64,000 nt of DNA from Alviniconcha marisindica. Taxonomy: Eukaryota; Mollusca; Gastropoda; Provannidae. The notes under the pieces are model-generated. The model saw only the letters and a list, made by a program, of their open reading frames with translations, was not told the origin of the DNA and made no database searches. Each line of letters begins with the position of its first letter. Positions within the stretch are counted from its first letter, which is position 1. Where the stretch lies: the NCBI GenBank assembly GCA_018857735.1, contig JABMCL010002481.1, positions 230,001 through 294,000 on the forward strand, read 5' to 3'. The position numbers and the translations under genes are program-made. Shown here piece after piece: positions 31,194 to 44,066 of the stretch.

Positions 31194-31409
31194 GAGAGCT
31201 TAAAAAAAATCAGCCAGGATATTTCTCCATACCGTGACTGAAGGAAACCCCTTTTGCCGTAGTACTGTTCTTGGTTGGTTCCATGCTGTGGCTACTGTAG
31301 GCCCACAACACTTGTCTGCTTTGAGTGTTTGCCATTTTGTTAAAACTGACTTCAGTGTGCAAGATATTGTACTGCCGGTGCTACATGGTCAGCTTTGACG
31401 TCATGTAAT

Positions 31410-31415
31410 AATAAA
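31410..31415 (+). terminator. Polyadenylation signal AATAAA
   Basis: Perfect AATAAA 217 bases after the defensin-like stop codon. Confidence 0.45.
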
Positions 31416-31446
31416 TAAGCAATACATGTAACATAACTATTTTTAT

Positions 31447-31479
31447 TTTTGCTCTCTCTCTCTCCCCCTCTCTCTCTCC

Positions 31480-31526
<47 letters not shown>

Positions 31527-31552
31527 GCACATACACAGAAGCATGCATAAAC

Positions 31553-31631
<79 letters not shown>

Positions 31632-31690
31632 TACACAAGCACATACACAGAAGCATGCATAAACATAATCTCTCTCTCTCTCAGAGACAA
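31447..31690. repeat. Duplicated (CT)n/(CA)n compound microsatellite
   Basis: The same block, (CT)n-(CA)n-AAGCACATACACAGAAGCATG-CATAAACATAAT, occurs twice with a period near 109 bases. The strands are long purine/pyrimidine tracts. Confidence 0.95.
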
Positions 31691-33356
31691 ACAGACAGAC
31701 AGACCAATAAACAGACTGACAGAAAGAGAGACAGAAAGACCAAAACAAAAACAAAAAAACAACTCTGATACTCAGGGATAGCATTTGGTCCATCTTACCT
31801 GACAAGTGGCAGCCGGTCTTTGCAAATGCTATGCTATGAACAAACGAGTGACTAAAATGGGGCACAAACTGATGACACACATGTGCAGATGCAACAAATT
31901 TAACTATTAAGTCCAGCCAAAATAGATTATTTCAGAAAATTTTAGGTGTTTATACCAAAACCACATTCAATAACATATAGATATATATATATATATACAT
32001 TAGCATTCCCAAAAATAACCACCATAGTTTCCAAATGAACAAAACCATCACACATGCTAAAATTACTGCTTAGAAATGTAGTGTATTGTCAGATTCTTCC
32101 ATAATCACCTTCATGAAGAACACTTAACTTAAATAGAGCATACACAAGACTAACAAACCAAACAACAACAAAATGTATCATAAAAAGCCACTAAAAGTGA
32201 AATTTAAAAAAATCATTTTCACAGTTATTTGATGCTGTTGTGACCTTGAAATGTTACCAAAGACATTAAAAATGGTGGTATGAATAGTTATAAGCTCAAG
32301 TGTACAAAGTCTGAAATTCATACTTATTAGTTTTACTACTGTTTGGAGTATTAGTGTCCAACAAATTCACAACATTTAAGGCAGCCCCCAAAAAAAATAC
32401 TGACATTGAATTCACTCACATTTGTCCATATATATACTTCATGAGACTTGCAATAAACCTGCCACCATTGCAAATAACACACACACACACTAAATTAATC
32501 CCTTTCTGTCCCATACCATTACCATAGGCTATAAATAAATTTCAGAATGAACACACACACATGTATAAATTTATAAATAAATTTCAGAATACTGGTCACG
32601 CGAGACAATGAAGAGGCACACATGCATTATCTGCTGTCTGGACTTGAACATCGGTCAGTTAGCTTTCTCAAATGGGACGGCCGTTGTCATCATGAAGCCA
32701 CAGGCATGTGACATTGACAACAAACCATGAGAGGCTGGAGCAATGAGCTATAGATCAACATCAAGGTAGAGTGGAAGAGCCACCTGAAAGAGTGAAGACA
32801 AACAGGGATGTCCAAGCTGGGCCTCACTAGTGCAGGCCAAGTTAAAATGGTGAGCATGGACTTTGCATTGCAGATGACATTGCTCAGATTCCTTCTTCAT
32901 TCACTGAAAAGCATTACAAACTGAGAGAAATCATCATTGAGTCATCTGATGGGACAGTGGTATAAAAATATTTGGTCTTGACTCTCCCAGCAGCTTCCTT
33001 GTCTACACTGAGCAACTGGGTGAGTGTATTTCTGCAGCCCTGAGTACTAATAACCTGGGTCCATATACATGATGAGCAAATAGCACCTGTAATAACGTTT
33101 ATCTTGTACACTGTGATGGCATTGACAAAACTGGCATGTGATGATGTGTGTAGCACAAATACGACTATCTGGCCAGCACAAATGTGTTTAAAGTTTTAGA
33201 CTCATTTGTTTTCGCCTTAACAGCCTAAATGATGTATAAAAATGGCTGGTTTTGTTTGAGATGAATGCCAAGACAAAGTTAAATTTTCAGGGACAGAGAG
33301 AATAGAAAAAAAGAAAGAAAATGAAAACACAATAAATCAAAGAAATGAAACAGTAA

Positions 33357-33358
<2 letters not shown>

Positions 33359-33418
<60 letters not shown>

Positions 33419-33422
33419 ACAC
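33359..33422. repeat. (CA)n microsatellite
   Basis: About 28 CA units. Confidence 0.97.
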
Positions 33423-33859
33423 ATTCTACCTATGTTACAATCAAAAGGTAAACAACAACAAAATGCTACTTGTCTTCAACGAGGCTGAATTATCTTAAGT
33501 GGTGGTAAGAATCAAACGTTCTTTTGCTCTACCCCCTCTGCCAGTTGAGAACCAACCCACTGAGAGACCGCCACTTGTCTCTCTCTACCCTTCGGTGAGA
33601 AGCATTCCAACACCCCACAGGCATTCACTTTGTTGGTAATTCAGCCCTGCAAGCTATTTTTCAAGCTGCAGATCACTGCTTGGTTATTTCCTGTGAGAAA
33701 AACTGCCACTGACTTTACTTGCTCTTCATGCACATGGGCTCTCACCCCTGTTGCCTGTGACTATCGGTTTTGCATGGTCAGTTTTCTGGATTGCAAAACT
33801 GTACCAAGCATTATTTTAAAGTATGAACTCAGTCCTACACTTTCAGTGAGAGATGTTAT

Positions 33860-33916
33860 AGTTAGTTCTTAGGTTTTAACATCCTGTCAACTGCACAGGG
33901 TCACCATAGGATGAGC
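33860..33916 (+). repeat. Diverged copy of the 75-bp dispersed repeat
   Basis: TAGTTCTTAGGTTTTAACATCC..GGGTCACCATAGGATGA follows the order of the repeat at 16636-16790. Confidence 0.55.
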
Positions 33917-34039
33917 AAGAGCACAAGAGGCAAGAGAGAGACACAGCAGAAAGAAGAGAATGAAAGAGTATGTGTGTGTGTATGCATGTGTGTGCGTGTG
34001 TGCATGTCTATGTGTGAACATGTGTGCATTTACTTTCTA

Positions 34040-34097
34040 TCTGTCTGTCTGTCTGTCTGTCTGTCTTTCTGCCCGTTTGTCTATCTTTCTCTCTGTT

Positions 34098-34170
<73 letters not shown>

Positions 34171-34190
34171 ATGTGTGTGTGCATGTGTTG
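34040..34190. repeat. (CTGT)n and (TG)n microsatellite
   Basis: A CTGT run at 34040-34068 is followed by about 40 TG units to 34190. Confidence 0.95.
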
Positions 34191-34519
34191 CTGTGACTGT
34201 GAGGGGGGAGGGAGAGATCAGGACTCTGCAGAGAAAACCATCCTAAACAACACCTCAAACACCACAGGCTACAAAATACAACATTGAGACACATGATGAA
34301 AAATTCCAATCAAATGTAACTTCCAGCATAATCCAACTTAAATTTGATTGGAATTGAAAAGAGACAGGTGAGTGTGTGCATACCCCCTTGAAGCCTGACA
34401 TAATGGTACATTTACTCTTTAGCTAAAAGTAAGACAAACATGAGATGCCCTATATTTTGATTTTTGCGCCACTGGCAGAATTCACAGATGGTGGGGGCTC
34501 TAACGTAGCATGGCAGCTT

Positions 34520-35491
34520 TTACTGGTGCAGCCTCTGTATGTGAACCTTCAACTGCTGCGACTGGATGAATGCAGCAGGACAGAACGGACATTTGCAGGG
34601 TCTCTCTCCTGTGTGGATCCGTTGATGCCTTTTCAAACTGGCTGTGAAGCTGAAACACTTCCCGCAGTATTTACACACATATGGTCTTTCACCAGTGTGG
34701 ACCCTCTTGTGCGTTTTCAAGTGACAAGCATGAGAGAATGCAGAGCCACAAATGTCACAGACATGAGGCTTCTCACCTGCATGGACTGAGCTGACGTGTC
34801 TCTGTAACCGCTGGGACCGACTAAAAGCAGCCTCACAGAGATGACACACGAAGGGTTTCTCACCGGTGTGTATCAACTTGTGGGTCCTCAAGGTACCCGA
34901 GTCAGCAAAAGCCTTACTGCACACACCACAGACAAAGGGTTTATTACCTGTGTGGGTCCTCTTGTGTCTCTCCAAGCTACCTGTCTGGGTAAAAGCCTTG
35001 CTGCACACACTGCACACAAACGGTCTATATCCAGAGTGGATCCTAATGTGTCTCTCCAAGTCACCTGCATGGGCGAAAACCTTGCTGCACACGCAACACG
35101 CAAATGGTTTACGAACAGCATGGACTCTTTTGTGTTTCTCCAAGTCACCAGACTGGGTGAAAGCCTCACTGCACACCTCACACACGTACTGCTTGACCTG
35201 GTCTGTCTTTCCTTCACCTTTTACATCACCGTGACTACCAACACCACCATCAGGTCTAGAGAGGTCTGGGCACAAAGCGTGCAGTTTGTCACTGTGAGAC
35301 GAAGCGATGTGTATCTCCAAACTTCTTAACTGAATGTAGGCAGTGGAGCAGTGTTGACACACATGGAGTTTGCCCTGCAGTGGTGGAGTAGCCGTGATGA
35401 CAGCAGGTTTCTGTGGGACTGACACATTGTGAGAGGCTTGGTGGCTCCCAGAAAGAAGTGGGTTGGTTGCTGTGGGCCTTTTAACCCGTTT
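34520..35491 (-). CDS. Zinc-finger gene terminal exon
   Basis: Carries all nine fingers. It is entered through the acceptor TTTCATTTCAG in phase 0 (KRVKRPTATNP...) and ends IQRLHQ at the stop 34520-34522. No ATG occurs between the acceptor and finger 1, so this is not a single-exon gene. Confidence 0.9.
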   Translation of the reverse strand, partial: KRVKRPTATNPLLSGSHQASHNVSVPQKPAVITATPPLQGKLHVCQHCSTAYIQLRSLEIHIASSHSDKLHALCPDLSRPDGGVGSHGDVKGEGKTDQVKQYVCEVCSEAFTQSGDLEKHKRVHAVRKPFACCVCSKVFAHAGDLERHIRIHSGYRPFVCSVCSKAFTQTGSLERHKRTHTGNKPFVCGVCSKAFADSGTLRTHKLIHTGEKPFVCHLCEAAFSRSQRLQRHVSSVHAGEKPHVCDICGSAFSHACHLKTHKRVHTGERPYVCKYCGKCFSFTASLKRHQRIHTGERPCKCPFCPAAFIQSQQLKVHIQRLHQ

Positions 35492-35757
35492 CTGAAATGA
35501 AAAAGGTTGCCTTTCAGTTTTGTTTACAAGCTGCTAGAGCAACTAATACATTAAATGATTGGCTTCCACTTTGGAAAACCCACAAAAGATTACCATTTAC
35601 AATGTAAGATCACATTCTGTACTGCTAAACAAAGGGGTGTTAATAAGCAGGTACAAATCATACCAACAAATTAAATTCATACTCCATACAAATGATTTCC
35701 CTTTATCAACTGATGTATTAATATTATAATGTATCCTGTGTGATTTTATCTAAGTAA

Positions 35758-35823
<66 letters not shown>

Positions 35824-36054
35824 GTACACACACATAAAGGAGAAAAATAATCTCCAGAATTTACTTTTCCCATCTCCTCAGTTTTATGTGACATGTTAGC
35901 AAAGGCTTGAAAAGACTTCACATTTTACATAATAAAGAAGAAAGTTCGTGGGGAATGACAAAGCTGTTTGTGTAATCCAATATTATGTGAGACTGTTACC
36001 AGAGTTTTCATTATGTCAAGTGTTCTCTATTTTCAGGTGTCCCATATATATAAA

Positions 36055-36085
<31 letters not shown>

Positions 36086-36100
36086 GAAGAAAAAACAAAA

Positions 36101-36154
<54 letters not shown>

Positions 36155-37039
36155 GGTGCAGTATAAAACTCCGATGCAACTCGCCAACCGCTCTAAAGTC
36201 TAATCCCATGCCTTTATCGCATCCCCTAAAATATCCAGATTGGTGACGGAGTGCATTCAGTTATCTCTCTCTCTCTCTCTCTTAATATCCAAGTGTGATG
36301 CAGGTTACTAATGTATACTCTGATACATGCCAGACAAGATGATGTGAGAAATTATTCTCAGCTAGAGTGTGAACTGTGTGACCATGGCAACCAAGTGCCT
36401 GCTGTGTCAGTCAGGCAGAACAATTTGACACAATTCTGTCAAAGGATAAACTGCTGACTACAAACTTGTCAGGACTGTAGTGTACAATGCCAGCGTGCTG
36501 ACTGATATATTTCACTGTTTCAGTGATATGTCTGCAGACTTGTGATCACCAAGTACCAAAGAGACTCTCCCACATCTGTCACACTTGGAAACATTGCCTC
36601 TGATAGTGTTTCAGGTGAACATGGGCTCAGCATTCAGAACGCTATAAAAACGAGCTCTGATGCAGTTGCAGTTGACAAACAGTGTTGATCACCAAGTAAT
36701 GACAAAAGTTGCAGGATTCGCCCCCATTATTTAACATGCGCATGTTTGTTTATGTGCATTTCTTTAAGGCAAGGCATTTCCTGCATATGCCAAGTTCTTA
36801 GAAGTGATGATGATGAAGTCATGCTTTATGTCCTCAGATGTCAGTTGACATATTAGGGACAAGTTGTGACCAATGCCGAAGCACGGTGCAATAAATCTTT
36901 ATGTCTACGGAAACCAGAAGGCTCGTTAGGACGGACAGTCCAGGACGTCCACCTCGACTCTCACACAGCTCCTGAACCATGACTCTTAGAAGTGTTTGTG
37001 ACCCCTGGTCATATTCCTGTTGCTTGTCCATAAATTATG

Positions 37040-37105
<66 letters not shown>

Positions 37106-37698
37106 GGTGTTGTGTGCATGCGAGTGTGCGTGTGCGTATGTGTGCGTGGGGGTGGGGGTGGGGGGTTGTTAATTATAGTTTAATGTTACATAATGTGCAG
37201 ACATGAGACACATTTCTGTGTATGATTTTAACATGGACAATAAACAATCTTATCCTATCTTATCATATTCCTTTCTGTGAAAGAGCATCCATACCCTGGG
37301 CATCCCCTTCCTTGTGGTCTTCTTTCTGCTGTAGTTGTCCCCAGTGGAGACAGGAAAATTGATACCAATACCACTGGTTTCAATGTGGGAGTGAGTCCAG
37401 CCATCATCCACCTGCTGTGAATGCTTCAGTTCTGTCAACAATGTATTTCACTTTTTTGAGAAATGACTGATATGACGCTGCCAGTCATAATACACATGTC
37501 ATGCAAGAATTATATAAACAGTTAGACCATAGATTTGTACTAAGTACTATGAACATGTGGTCATTTATTTTATTTAAACACAACAATTTACTTTTTATAA
37601 GCCTCTCTCTTTCTTTCTTTTTGTGCATACATGTGCATGTATACATGTGTGTGTGTGCATGTGCACATGTATGCATGCATGAGCATGTGCGTGCATAT

Positions 37699-37759
<61 letters not shown>

Positions 37760-38114
37760 TATGCATGATGTGCATGCACTTGTACACATGCATATATATG
37801 TGTGACTGAGTATGTGAAATAAATTTGCTTTGTGTACTTTCTTACTTTTGTACCATTATAAATTTTTCAAAAGCCATATCAGATATTATATATGAAGACC
37901 CAACATTTAAGCACAGACCCCTTCCAGTTCCACAAGGATGGGTCACATAAAGGATAATTTAAGTTTTAACTTCACATTTACCTTGCTTGTCCAGTTCTGT
38001 CCTCCAGACTACTGGCTCTTCAGCAATATCAATCTCGATCTTCACCTCCGAAATCAATGACGAGTCCTCAGAGTCCATATTGAGCTGTAGCCAGTCCGTG
38101 TCTGTACTTGTCAC
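34520..38114 (-). CDS. C2H2 zinc-finger protein, nine fingers (3' exons)
   Basis: Three minus-strand exons join in phase: 38114-37982, 37431-37295 and 35491-34520. From the first Met in frame (38078) they give about 401 residues; the frame is open to the acceptor at 38114, so more coding or noncoding exons may lie upstream. The N-terminal part is acidic (MDSEDSSLISEVKIEIDIAE), followed by a basic linker (SRKKTTRKGMPR|KRVKRP) and then nine C2H2 fingers. Seven are classic C-x2-C-x12-H-x3-H; the first, sixth and ninth have x4 between the His. Linkers HTGEKP/HTGERP are kept between most fingers, so sequence-specific DNA binding and a nuclear site are expected. There is no KRAB, BTB or SCAN domain. 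The orthologue cannot be named; tandem ZNFs diverge fast. Confidence 0.8.
35760..35834. repeat. (CA)n microsatellite
   Basis: About 32 CA units in the last zinc-finger intron. Confidence 0.97.
36050..36152. repeat. (CA)n, A-rich and (TA)n compound repeat
   Basis: A CA repeat, an AAAAGAAGAAAAAAC spacer and about 24 TA units. Confidence 0.97.
37041..37165. repeat. (TG)n and G-rich tract
   Basis: About 29 TG units followed by GCGTGGGGGTGGGGGTGGGG. Confidence 0.95.
37295..37431 (-). CDS. Zinc-finger gene middle exon
   Basis: Acceptor TTGACAG, donor AGG|GTATGG. Encodes ELKHSQQVDDGWTHSHIETS and GDNYSRKKTTRKGMPR. It was chosen because it converts the phase-1 end of the upstream exon to the phase-0 start of the finger exon; a direct join gives a stop. 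Confidence 0.6.
37640..37802. repeat. (TG)n and (TA)n compound repeat
   Basis: TG/GCATG repeats, about 30 TA units (37697-37757), then TGCATG repeats. Confidence 0.97.
37982..38114 (-). CDS. Zinc-finger gene acidic N-terminal exon
   Basis: Acceptor GTCCTTCAG, donor CAAG|GTAAAT. Encodes VTSTDTDWLQLNMDSEDSS, then LISEVKIEIDIAEEP. Acidic start with IEID resembles the N-termini of many arthropod and mollusc ZNFs. Confidence 0.6.
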
Positions 38115-39143
38115 CTGAAGGACAGACAACATATACACTTGGTTACTTATTTATGATGACTGGGACTATCAAATATTAAATGAAACCAAAAGCAGAACTG
38201 TTGAACTACATGATACATCCTCTGGAGAAGATAAAAAAATATTTTTAAAAAATTGACCAAGACTTCACACTATTGTACTCACAGAAAGGGGATAACTTGC
38301 ACTAGTTACAGAAATCATTCCATTACAGACCTATTTTCAAACCATCTGAATTGCGGCCAAATCTAAAAATTAAAAAAATCCAAAGAGAGGAGTAATACAC
38401 TGATACTGTGTGATAGGACAATAAAAATCTCTGTAAGTATAAATTATAATGTAATAAATACTAGACTAACTAGCCATCAGGAGCCTGAATGTTACAGTAC
38501 AGTTGAAAATAAAACTGCTGAGTTTATTCCCACCCAATACTATCCATCCATGTGACTTCACTCCATTGACTGTAACTGTAAGGCTGGCTCTTAGTTACTG
38601 AAACTAAGAATGGGATTGTCATGAAATATTTAAAGTGTGTATTGACCGTAGTTAGTAATACTAATAGTATACTGCAGGGACTGCATTAATGGATGTTTTA
38701 TGCATAATTTTTGAAATTCTGATTGCCACATTTTAGAATTAGATTGTGATGAGTACTGTATGCGAAAGTTGAAGGGCTAAATTCCTGGCTAGAATTAGAA
38801 AGCAACATGAATAAATCTAGCAAGGACTACAGTCACAGCAGCAACCACGCCTTGCTGTGCTTGAACTGTCCTCCCTCCTTGCCCTAGTTTTCAATAGCCA
38901 AAAGTAGCAGTCTGTCATAACATTAACAGCAACATTGTTTTACTGATTTCACTTTCTTGTGGATTTTTTCCCGATCAGCATGAAACAGACTGTGAGCTGA
39001 AAGCAGCAGCAAGCAGCAATATTTTGCTCTTTCTTTTTTACTTCTTCTTCTCCCAAAGAAGCAGCAAGACTCAAGAGGGAACAAAGAGTCGCTGTTATGA
39101 CACACACCAACAACTGATAGAGCTAGAGCCGACTCTCTCGCCC

Positions 39144-39214
39144 TCTTTCTCACACACACACGCATACACACATGTACACACACACACACACATACACACA
39201 CACACACACATACA
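39144..39214. repeat. (CA)n microsatellite
   Basis: CA repeat with GCATA, TGTA and ATA breaks. Confidence 0.95.
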
Positions 39215-39730
39215 AGACACTCAAACGCCCACATATCATCATGTATAAATTTTCATTATTATATATAACCATTATGTATTTTTGGGTCAGTGGCTTACAC
39301 TAGTACTAGCAGTAGTACTAGTAGTACAGTAACTTTACACACAAAGGCAGGCACTGACGAGTCTGCTACTTTAACTTTAAATTTAATCACTCGGAAGAAC
39401 TAAACATTCCCTCACCCTGCCGCGACCAGGGGTCGAACTTCTGCCACTGGTTTAATAATAGTGTAGCTGATCTTGAGCGCCTCATGTGTAGCCCGGCGGT
39501 CTGTCGTTTTCTTTCATGAAAAATCGATCTTTCAGCACCAAAAAACTCTTCTCAAACCAGCCATGATTTCTAAGGGGATGCACTCCGATCTTCTGCAAGG
39601 CTAGCCTGTGCAACTGGACCACAGACACATATTGTTCAAGTCTGTGAACTCGACCTACCAGCCTACACGTGTTTTCGTTTGCTTTTGTTTCTTTGTTTGT
39701 TGAGTTGTTATTGTTGTTGTTGTTGCTTTT

Positions 39731-39778
39731 TTTTGGGGGGGGGGGCTTCTTTTTTTTGGGGGGGGGGGGGGGGGGGGA
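39731..39778. repeat. Poly-T/poly-G tract
   Basis: TTTTTTTT then two G runs of 10 and 19 bases. Confidence 0.9.
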
Positions 39779-39849
39779 TCCTATTCAAAGATGGTTGTTG
39801 CTTTGTGGTTGTTATTTTTATTTTATTTTGTGTTTTTCTCATGGAAAAA

Positions 39850-39925
39850 ATATAATTGATTTTATAAAGCACCTAACAACAATTTCACGAGCTCTTAGGA
39901 TTGTACAAAGCAGTTCATTATGATT
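39850..39925 (+). repeat. Dispersed repeat fragment (TTTATAAAGC core)
   Basis: TGATTTTATAAAGCACCTAA..GAGCTCTTAGGATTGTACAAAG has the layout of the element at 7424-7520. Confidence 0.35.
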
Positions 39926-40074
39926 ACTTGTAAACATATACAGAAATGGTATTCCTGGGGAAACAGAATCATCAGTGGACTGAACTGAACCAGGCATTAC
40001 TGACTACGAATGAACAATGAACTCAGTCTGGAAATTGAATACAGTTTCTCAGTGAGTGAGTTTTCAATCTACAG

Positions 40075-40200
40075 AAGAAAAAGAAAAGAAAGAAAGAAAG
40101 AAAGAAATCTGATAGGTTAAAAAACTGATGAAAAAGAAAAAGAAAAAGAAAAAAAGAAAAGAAAAAGAAAAAAAAGAAAAGAAAAAAAAAGAAAAAATAA
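40075..40200. repeat. Polypurine (GAAAA)n tract
   Basis: Nearly 125 bases of A and G on the + strand with one short break, in (AAAG)n and (GAAAA)n units. Confidence 0.95.
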
Positions 40201-40517
40201 TAATATATATATATGTATATCCTAGTTGGCTGGCAGCTCCAGCCACTGAAAAAAATCAGTGAATAATATGTGTCACTGAACTTCAATGAAACTGATGTGA
40301 AGGACAACAGCTCAAGAAGGTGAAAAGAATACCACCAATGAAAGGATGAAGCCTAATTAAATGATCTGTTTGAACTTCTAGATTTATGCTGATTTATGCA
40401 ATAGCTCAACAAGCAGACATTAATAAAATTGAACAATTAAAATCCCACCCACATTTACCAACATTTCAAGCCAGTAGATCATTTTCCTGCATAGACTGAA
40501 CAGCATAGCATGTGCGC

Positions 40518-40867
<350 letters not shown>

Positions 40868-41305
40868 GGCCGCGGCCGGTAGGTCTCATGCACGGTACTG
40901 ACACGGTCAGGGTGTGCCGGTGTTGTGCGATCCGGTGAAACAGCACAAATTAAACGGCTAGCTGCTGCTTCTGTTATATGACTGGTAACTCAAGGACCGA
41001 CCATCAGAACCCAGTACCAGTCCTCAATTCTAATTAATGAGAATTGTAGTTTTTGTCCCCGGCCCTTTCAGTCAGTTTCCACCTTCCACTGAAACGCAAA
41101 ATAAATACCAATGGGACGATCGCATGTGCCTCACATTATGGCCTTTGAACTCTAGATATAGGTAAGCAGTGCCTGAACTGCCTGGGAAAGTGGCAAGCCG
41201 TTTTGGTGAAAGTGAAACGAAATCGAAAGTTAGATACGCAAACATTTCTTATAAGAATACGAAGTCCACTTCGTTAAATAACTGGCTTTGTATCTGAGCA
41301 TCAAA

Positions 41306-41468
41306 ATGGCAGCCGACGTGGGAGATTTGATTGTTAAATTCTCAAAGAAAGAATACAAAATATGCGGCCTATCAGGGACTGATACGATTTCAGATCTTAA
41401 AAATGCAATTCATAATCAAACGGGAGTTCTACCTCAGCACCAAAAACTGGCAGGTTTCAAGGTTAAAG
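41306..41468 (+). CDS. UBLCP1: UBLCP1 exon 1: start of ubiquitin-like domain
   Basis: Starts [21 protein letters not shown] context AAAATGG. No AG acceptor is needed upstream, so this is probably the first exon. Donor AAAG|GTAGGT, phase 1. Confidence 0.92.
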
Positions 41469-44014
41469 GTAGGTAACTGACTCAAACATGTCGGATCTTC
41501 GCAGGGTTTATTAGTACTGCTACTACTGGTAGTGGTACTAGGCTAAAGTAAGATCCAAGTTGCACAACAAAGGTTAAAAAGAACGCTTATTTAATGTAAC
41601 AAAACACAATGCGCTTTTGGAATGCTAGCCGTCATCCTTGTTTCAGATTTTTAGTACGTTTATTACATTGTAATTTGGGCAGTTTTGTAGTATTAAATTT
41701 AAAGTAATAATATTATAGTTGCTAGTATTAATTTTAGTAGTATTTATTCTGTGAGTTGTAACAACGATCACCATGTGAAATTTTATCATATCACACTATT
41801 GGAGATGCATACATGTGCATACAACTGAAGTCACTGACTTAGATCAAACCTGTCAAGCCAGATACCACAATTTTGAAACCCTAAAATTAAATGGTACACA
41901 CTCACAACCAGGAAGTAGAATTATGGTGCAGAAAATAATACCTCTTGAGCAATATTATTATCATTTATTCTTGGAAACATTCATTTATTGACCCAAGGGA
42001 GGGAGGGGGAATGGGGGGGGGAAAATGTGTTGATTATTTTTTTCACAAATACATTCATTGACCAGTAAAACTGGCTAAAAGACTAAAACTAACATGCCAA
42101 TTCATACAGTGTTTTAAACTACAGTTTTCTAATTCTATATAATTTTTAGAGGTGATTAAAAAAGGAGAAGCATTATTTATAACATATATATTATATTATT
42201 AACTATAGAGGTTTGAAGGTTGGATGTGTGTGTGTGTGTTTGTGACAAGTGAGGTGCTCACAGAAGCACCTCTTCGAGTCAGTAAATTGATTAGGTCTTC
42301 AAAAGTGCCCAGTCTATCTTTCAATAGATTATCTAGAAGTAAGGCTAAAAGTAAATATACACTTTTTTCCTTTCTTTTTTTATAAAAAATAAAGAAAAAC
42401 CCTGAAAGGTTTCATTTGGTGACAAGGGTTATAATGATTTATATTTTTATAATCACATTTGATTGTGTTTGTGATTTGGACCTGCATGTAATAATTATAT
42501 TGTAGTTTGTACATTTGTAGTTTGTATGATACTGTTGATTTATTATTAGTAATTACTGTAATAGTGTTCAACTTAAATAGCCATGATTATCATGTCATTG
42601 GTTTGGCCTTGATTTTCAGTTGGTCAGTACAATGATGATTCGCAGCTGTCAAGTATGATGCTGAAGCCGAACATGAAGCTGACTTTGATTGGCACTAGGG
42701 CTGATGTTATTGTAAGTGTGTAGATCATATCATCATATCTTTCTTTTGATACTTTTAAAAAATATGTAATTGTAATAATGTCTCCACAGTAAAAAATGAG
42801 TACTTTAAGTAAGTGACAGAATACTGTTGACTCTTAGTCAGACCCATGCGACAAATTTGGGTAGTGTGCACATTTTAATTTTTTGGAAATATGATTTTTT
42901 TTAAAAACTCCATGAGCAAGTCTTTGTCCAGTTTAAACGCTTTGATTTTGAATGTATACATTAGTAACTATGTAAGTATTTTGTAATTAATGTAAACACT
43001 CAAGTCTCATGTACTGTCAGTGCATATTTTTGTGTGCATGTAATATATATATATATATATAACATATCACATACTGAACCTGCACCAAACAGCACCTTTC
43101 TTTTACTAGTTTAAATTAGTAGACAACATTTACTGTTGGTAATAATATTTTTGTGTAATTATAAATAAATCAGTGCCTTGCTATACAATGGCACGGTCTG
43201 CATGTTTTATTAACATTGTGTTGCTAATTACCAAACATACCATTATATAATTTATAAGACTATAAGTTGTAATAAATATTACTGATGGCATTTCCTTTTC
43301 ATACAAATCATAGTCAAATTTTCATGTAATTGTAAATTACTCCCTTGTCAAACATTGACACAGTTTCCACATTTCATTTATTATTTTCTTCAGTATTGCT
43401 ATTACTAGTATTACTATTACTGTTACAGTATTACTATTACTAGTATTAGGCCACATTTTTGTAAACCATTCTGGTCATATCCATGTACCTTGTATTATAT
43501 TTATAGTAATAGTTGTAATGATCTATCACGGGACTGCCTGTTTTTATGAGACCATATATATTTTATATAAACTGGTTTCCAGTTTCCATGTAACTGACAA
43601 AATTGTAAAGTTATATTTATAAAATGAACCCCTACTTGTATTTATAATGTTTTTCTATGAACAGGCAGAAGTGAGAGAGCCACCCCCAGATCTACCTGAA
43701 GTGGTCAATGATTTTGACATTGAAGATGAAGTAGTTGCAATTGAAAACAGGTGAGATGACTTTTTGACTGATTTGTTTAGGATTATGATAGGAGAAGGGG
43801 GTAGAAATAATGTTTCACTAAATTTTATACTACATGTAGGTGATCAGATGTTTTACTTGATTACTGTCCAGAGTTCCGCTTCTTATGTGTACAGTATCAA
43901 CTATCATGTCCAACTTCAACATTTTGAAGACACTTACTGACTTAGTGCAAGCTGGGTTATTTTGTTGTTTCCATAATCCACTATGATATGGACTATGGAA
44001 TCTTCTACAATAAC

Positions 44015-44066
<52 letters not shown>

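Larger units (their letters stand above)
31691..34519. other. Noncoding DNA between defensin-like and zinc-finger genes
   Basis: No gene is recognised. It probably includes the 3' UTR of the minus-strand zinc-finger gene at the right edge. A tRNA-like stretch on the minus strand at about 33480-33580 (TCTCAGTGGGTTGG and GTTTGATTCTTACC as box A/B-like) may be another SINE fragment. A copy of the 75-bp repeat is at 33860-33916. Confidence 0.4.

Noticed and set aside
28600..31700. Prokaryotic-style operon reading of the defensin-like region
   Set aside because: Introns, a TATA box and AATAAA show an ordinary eukaryotic gene; nothing links it in one transcript to its neighbours.
39400..39480. Possible tRNA gene on the minus strand
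   Set aside because: Only a box B-like GTTCGACCCC is seen; no acceptor stem or anticodon arm can be formed, so SINE debris is more likely.
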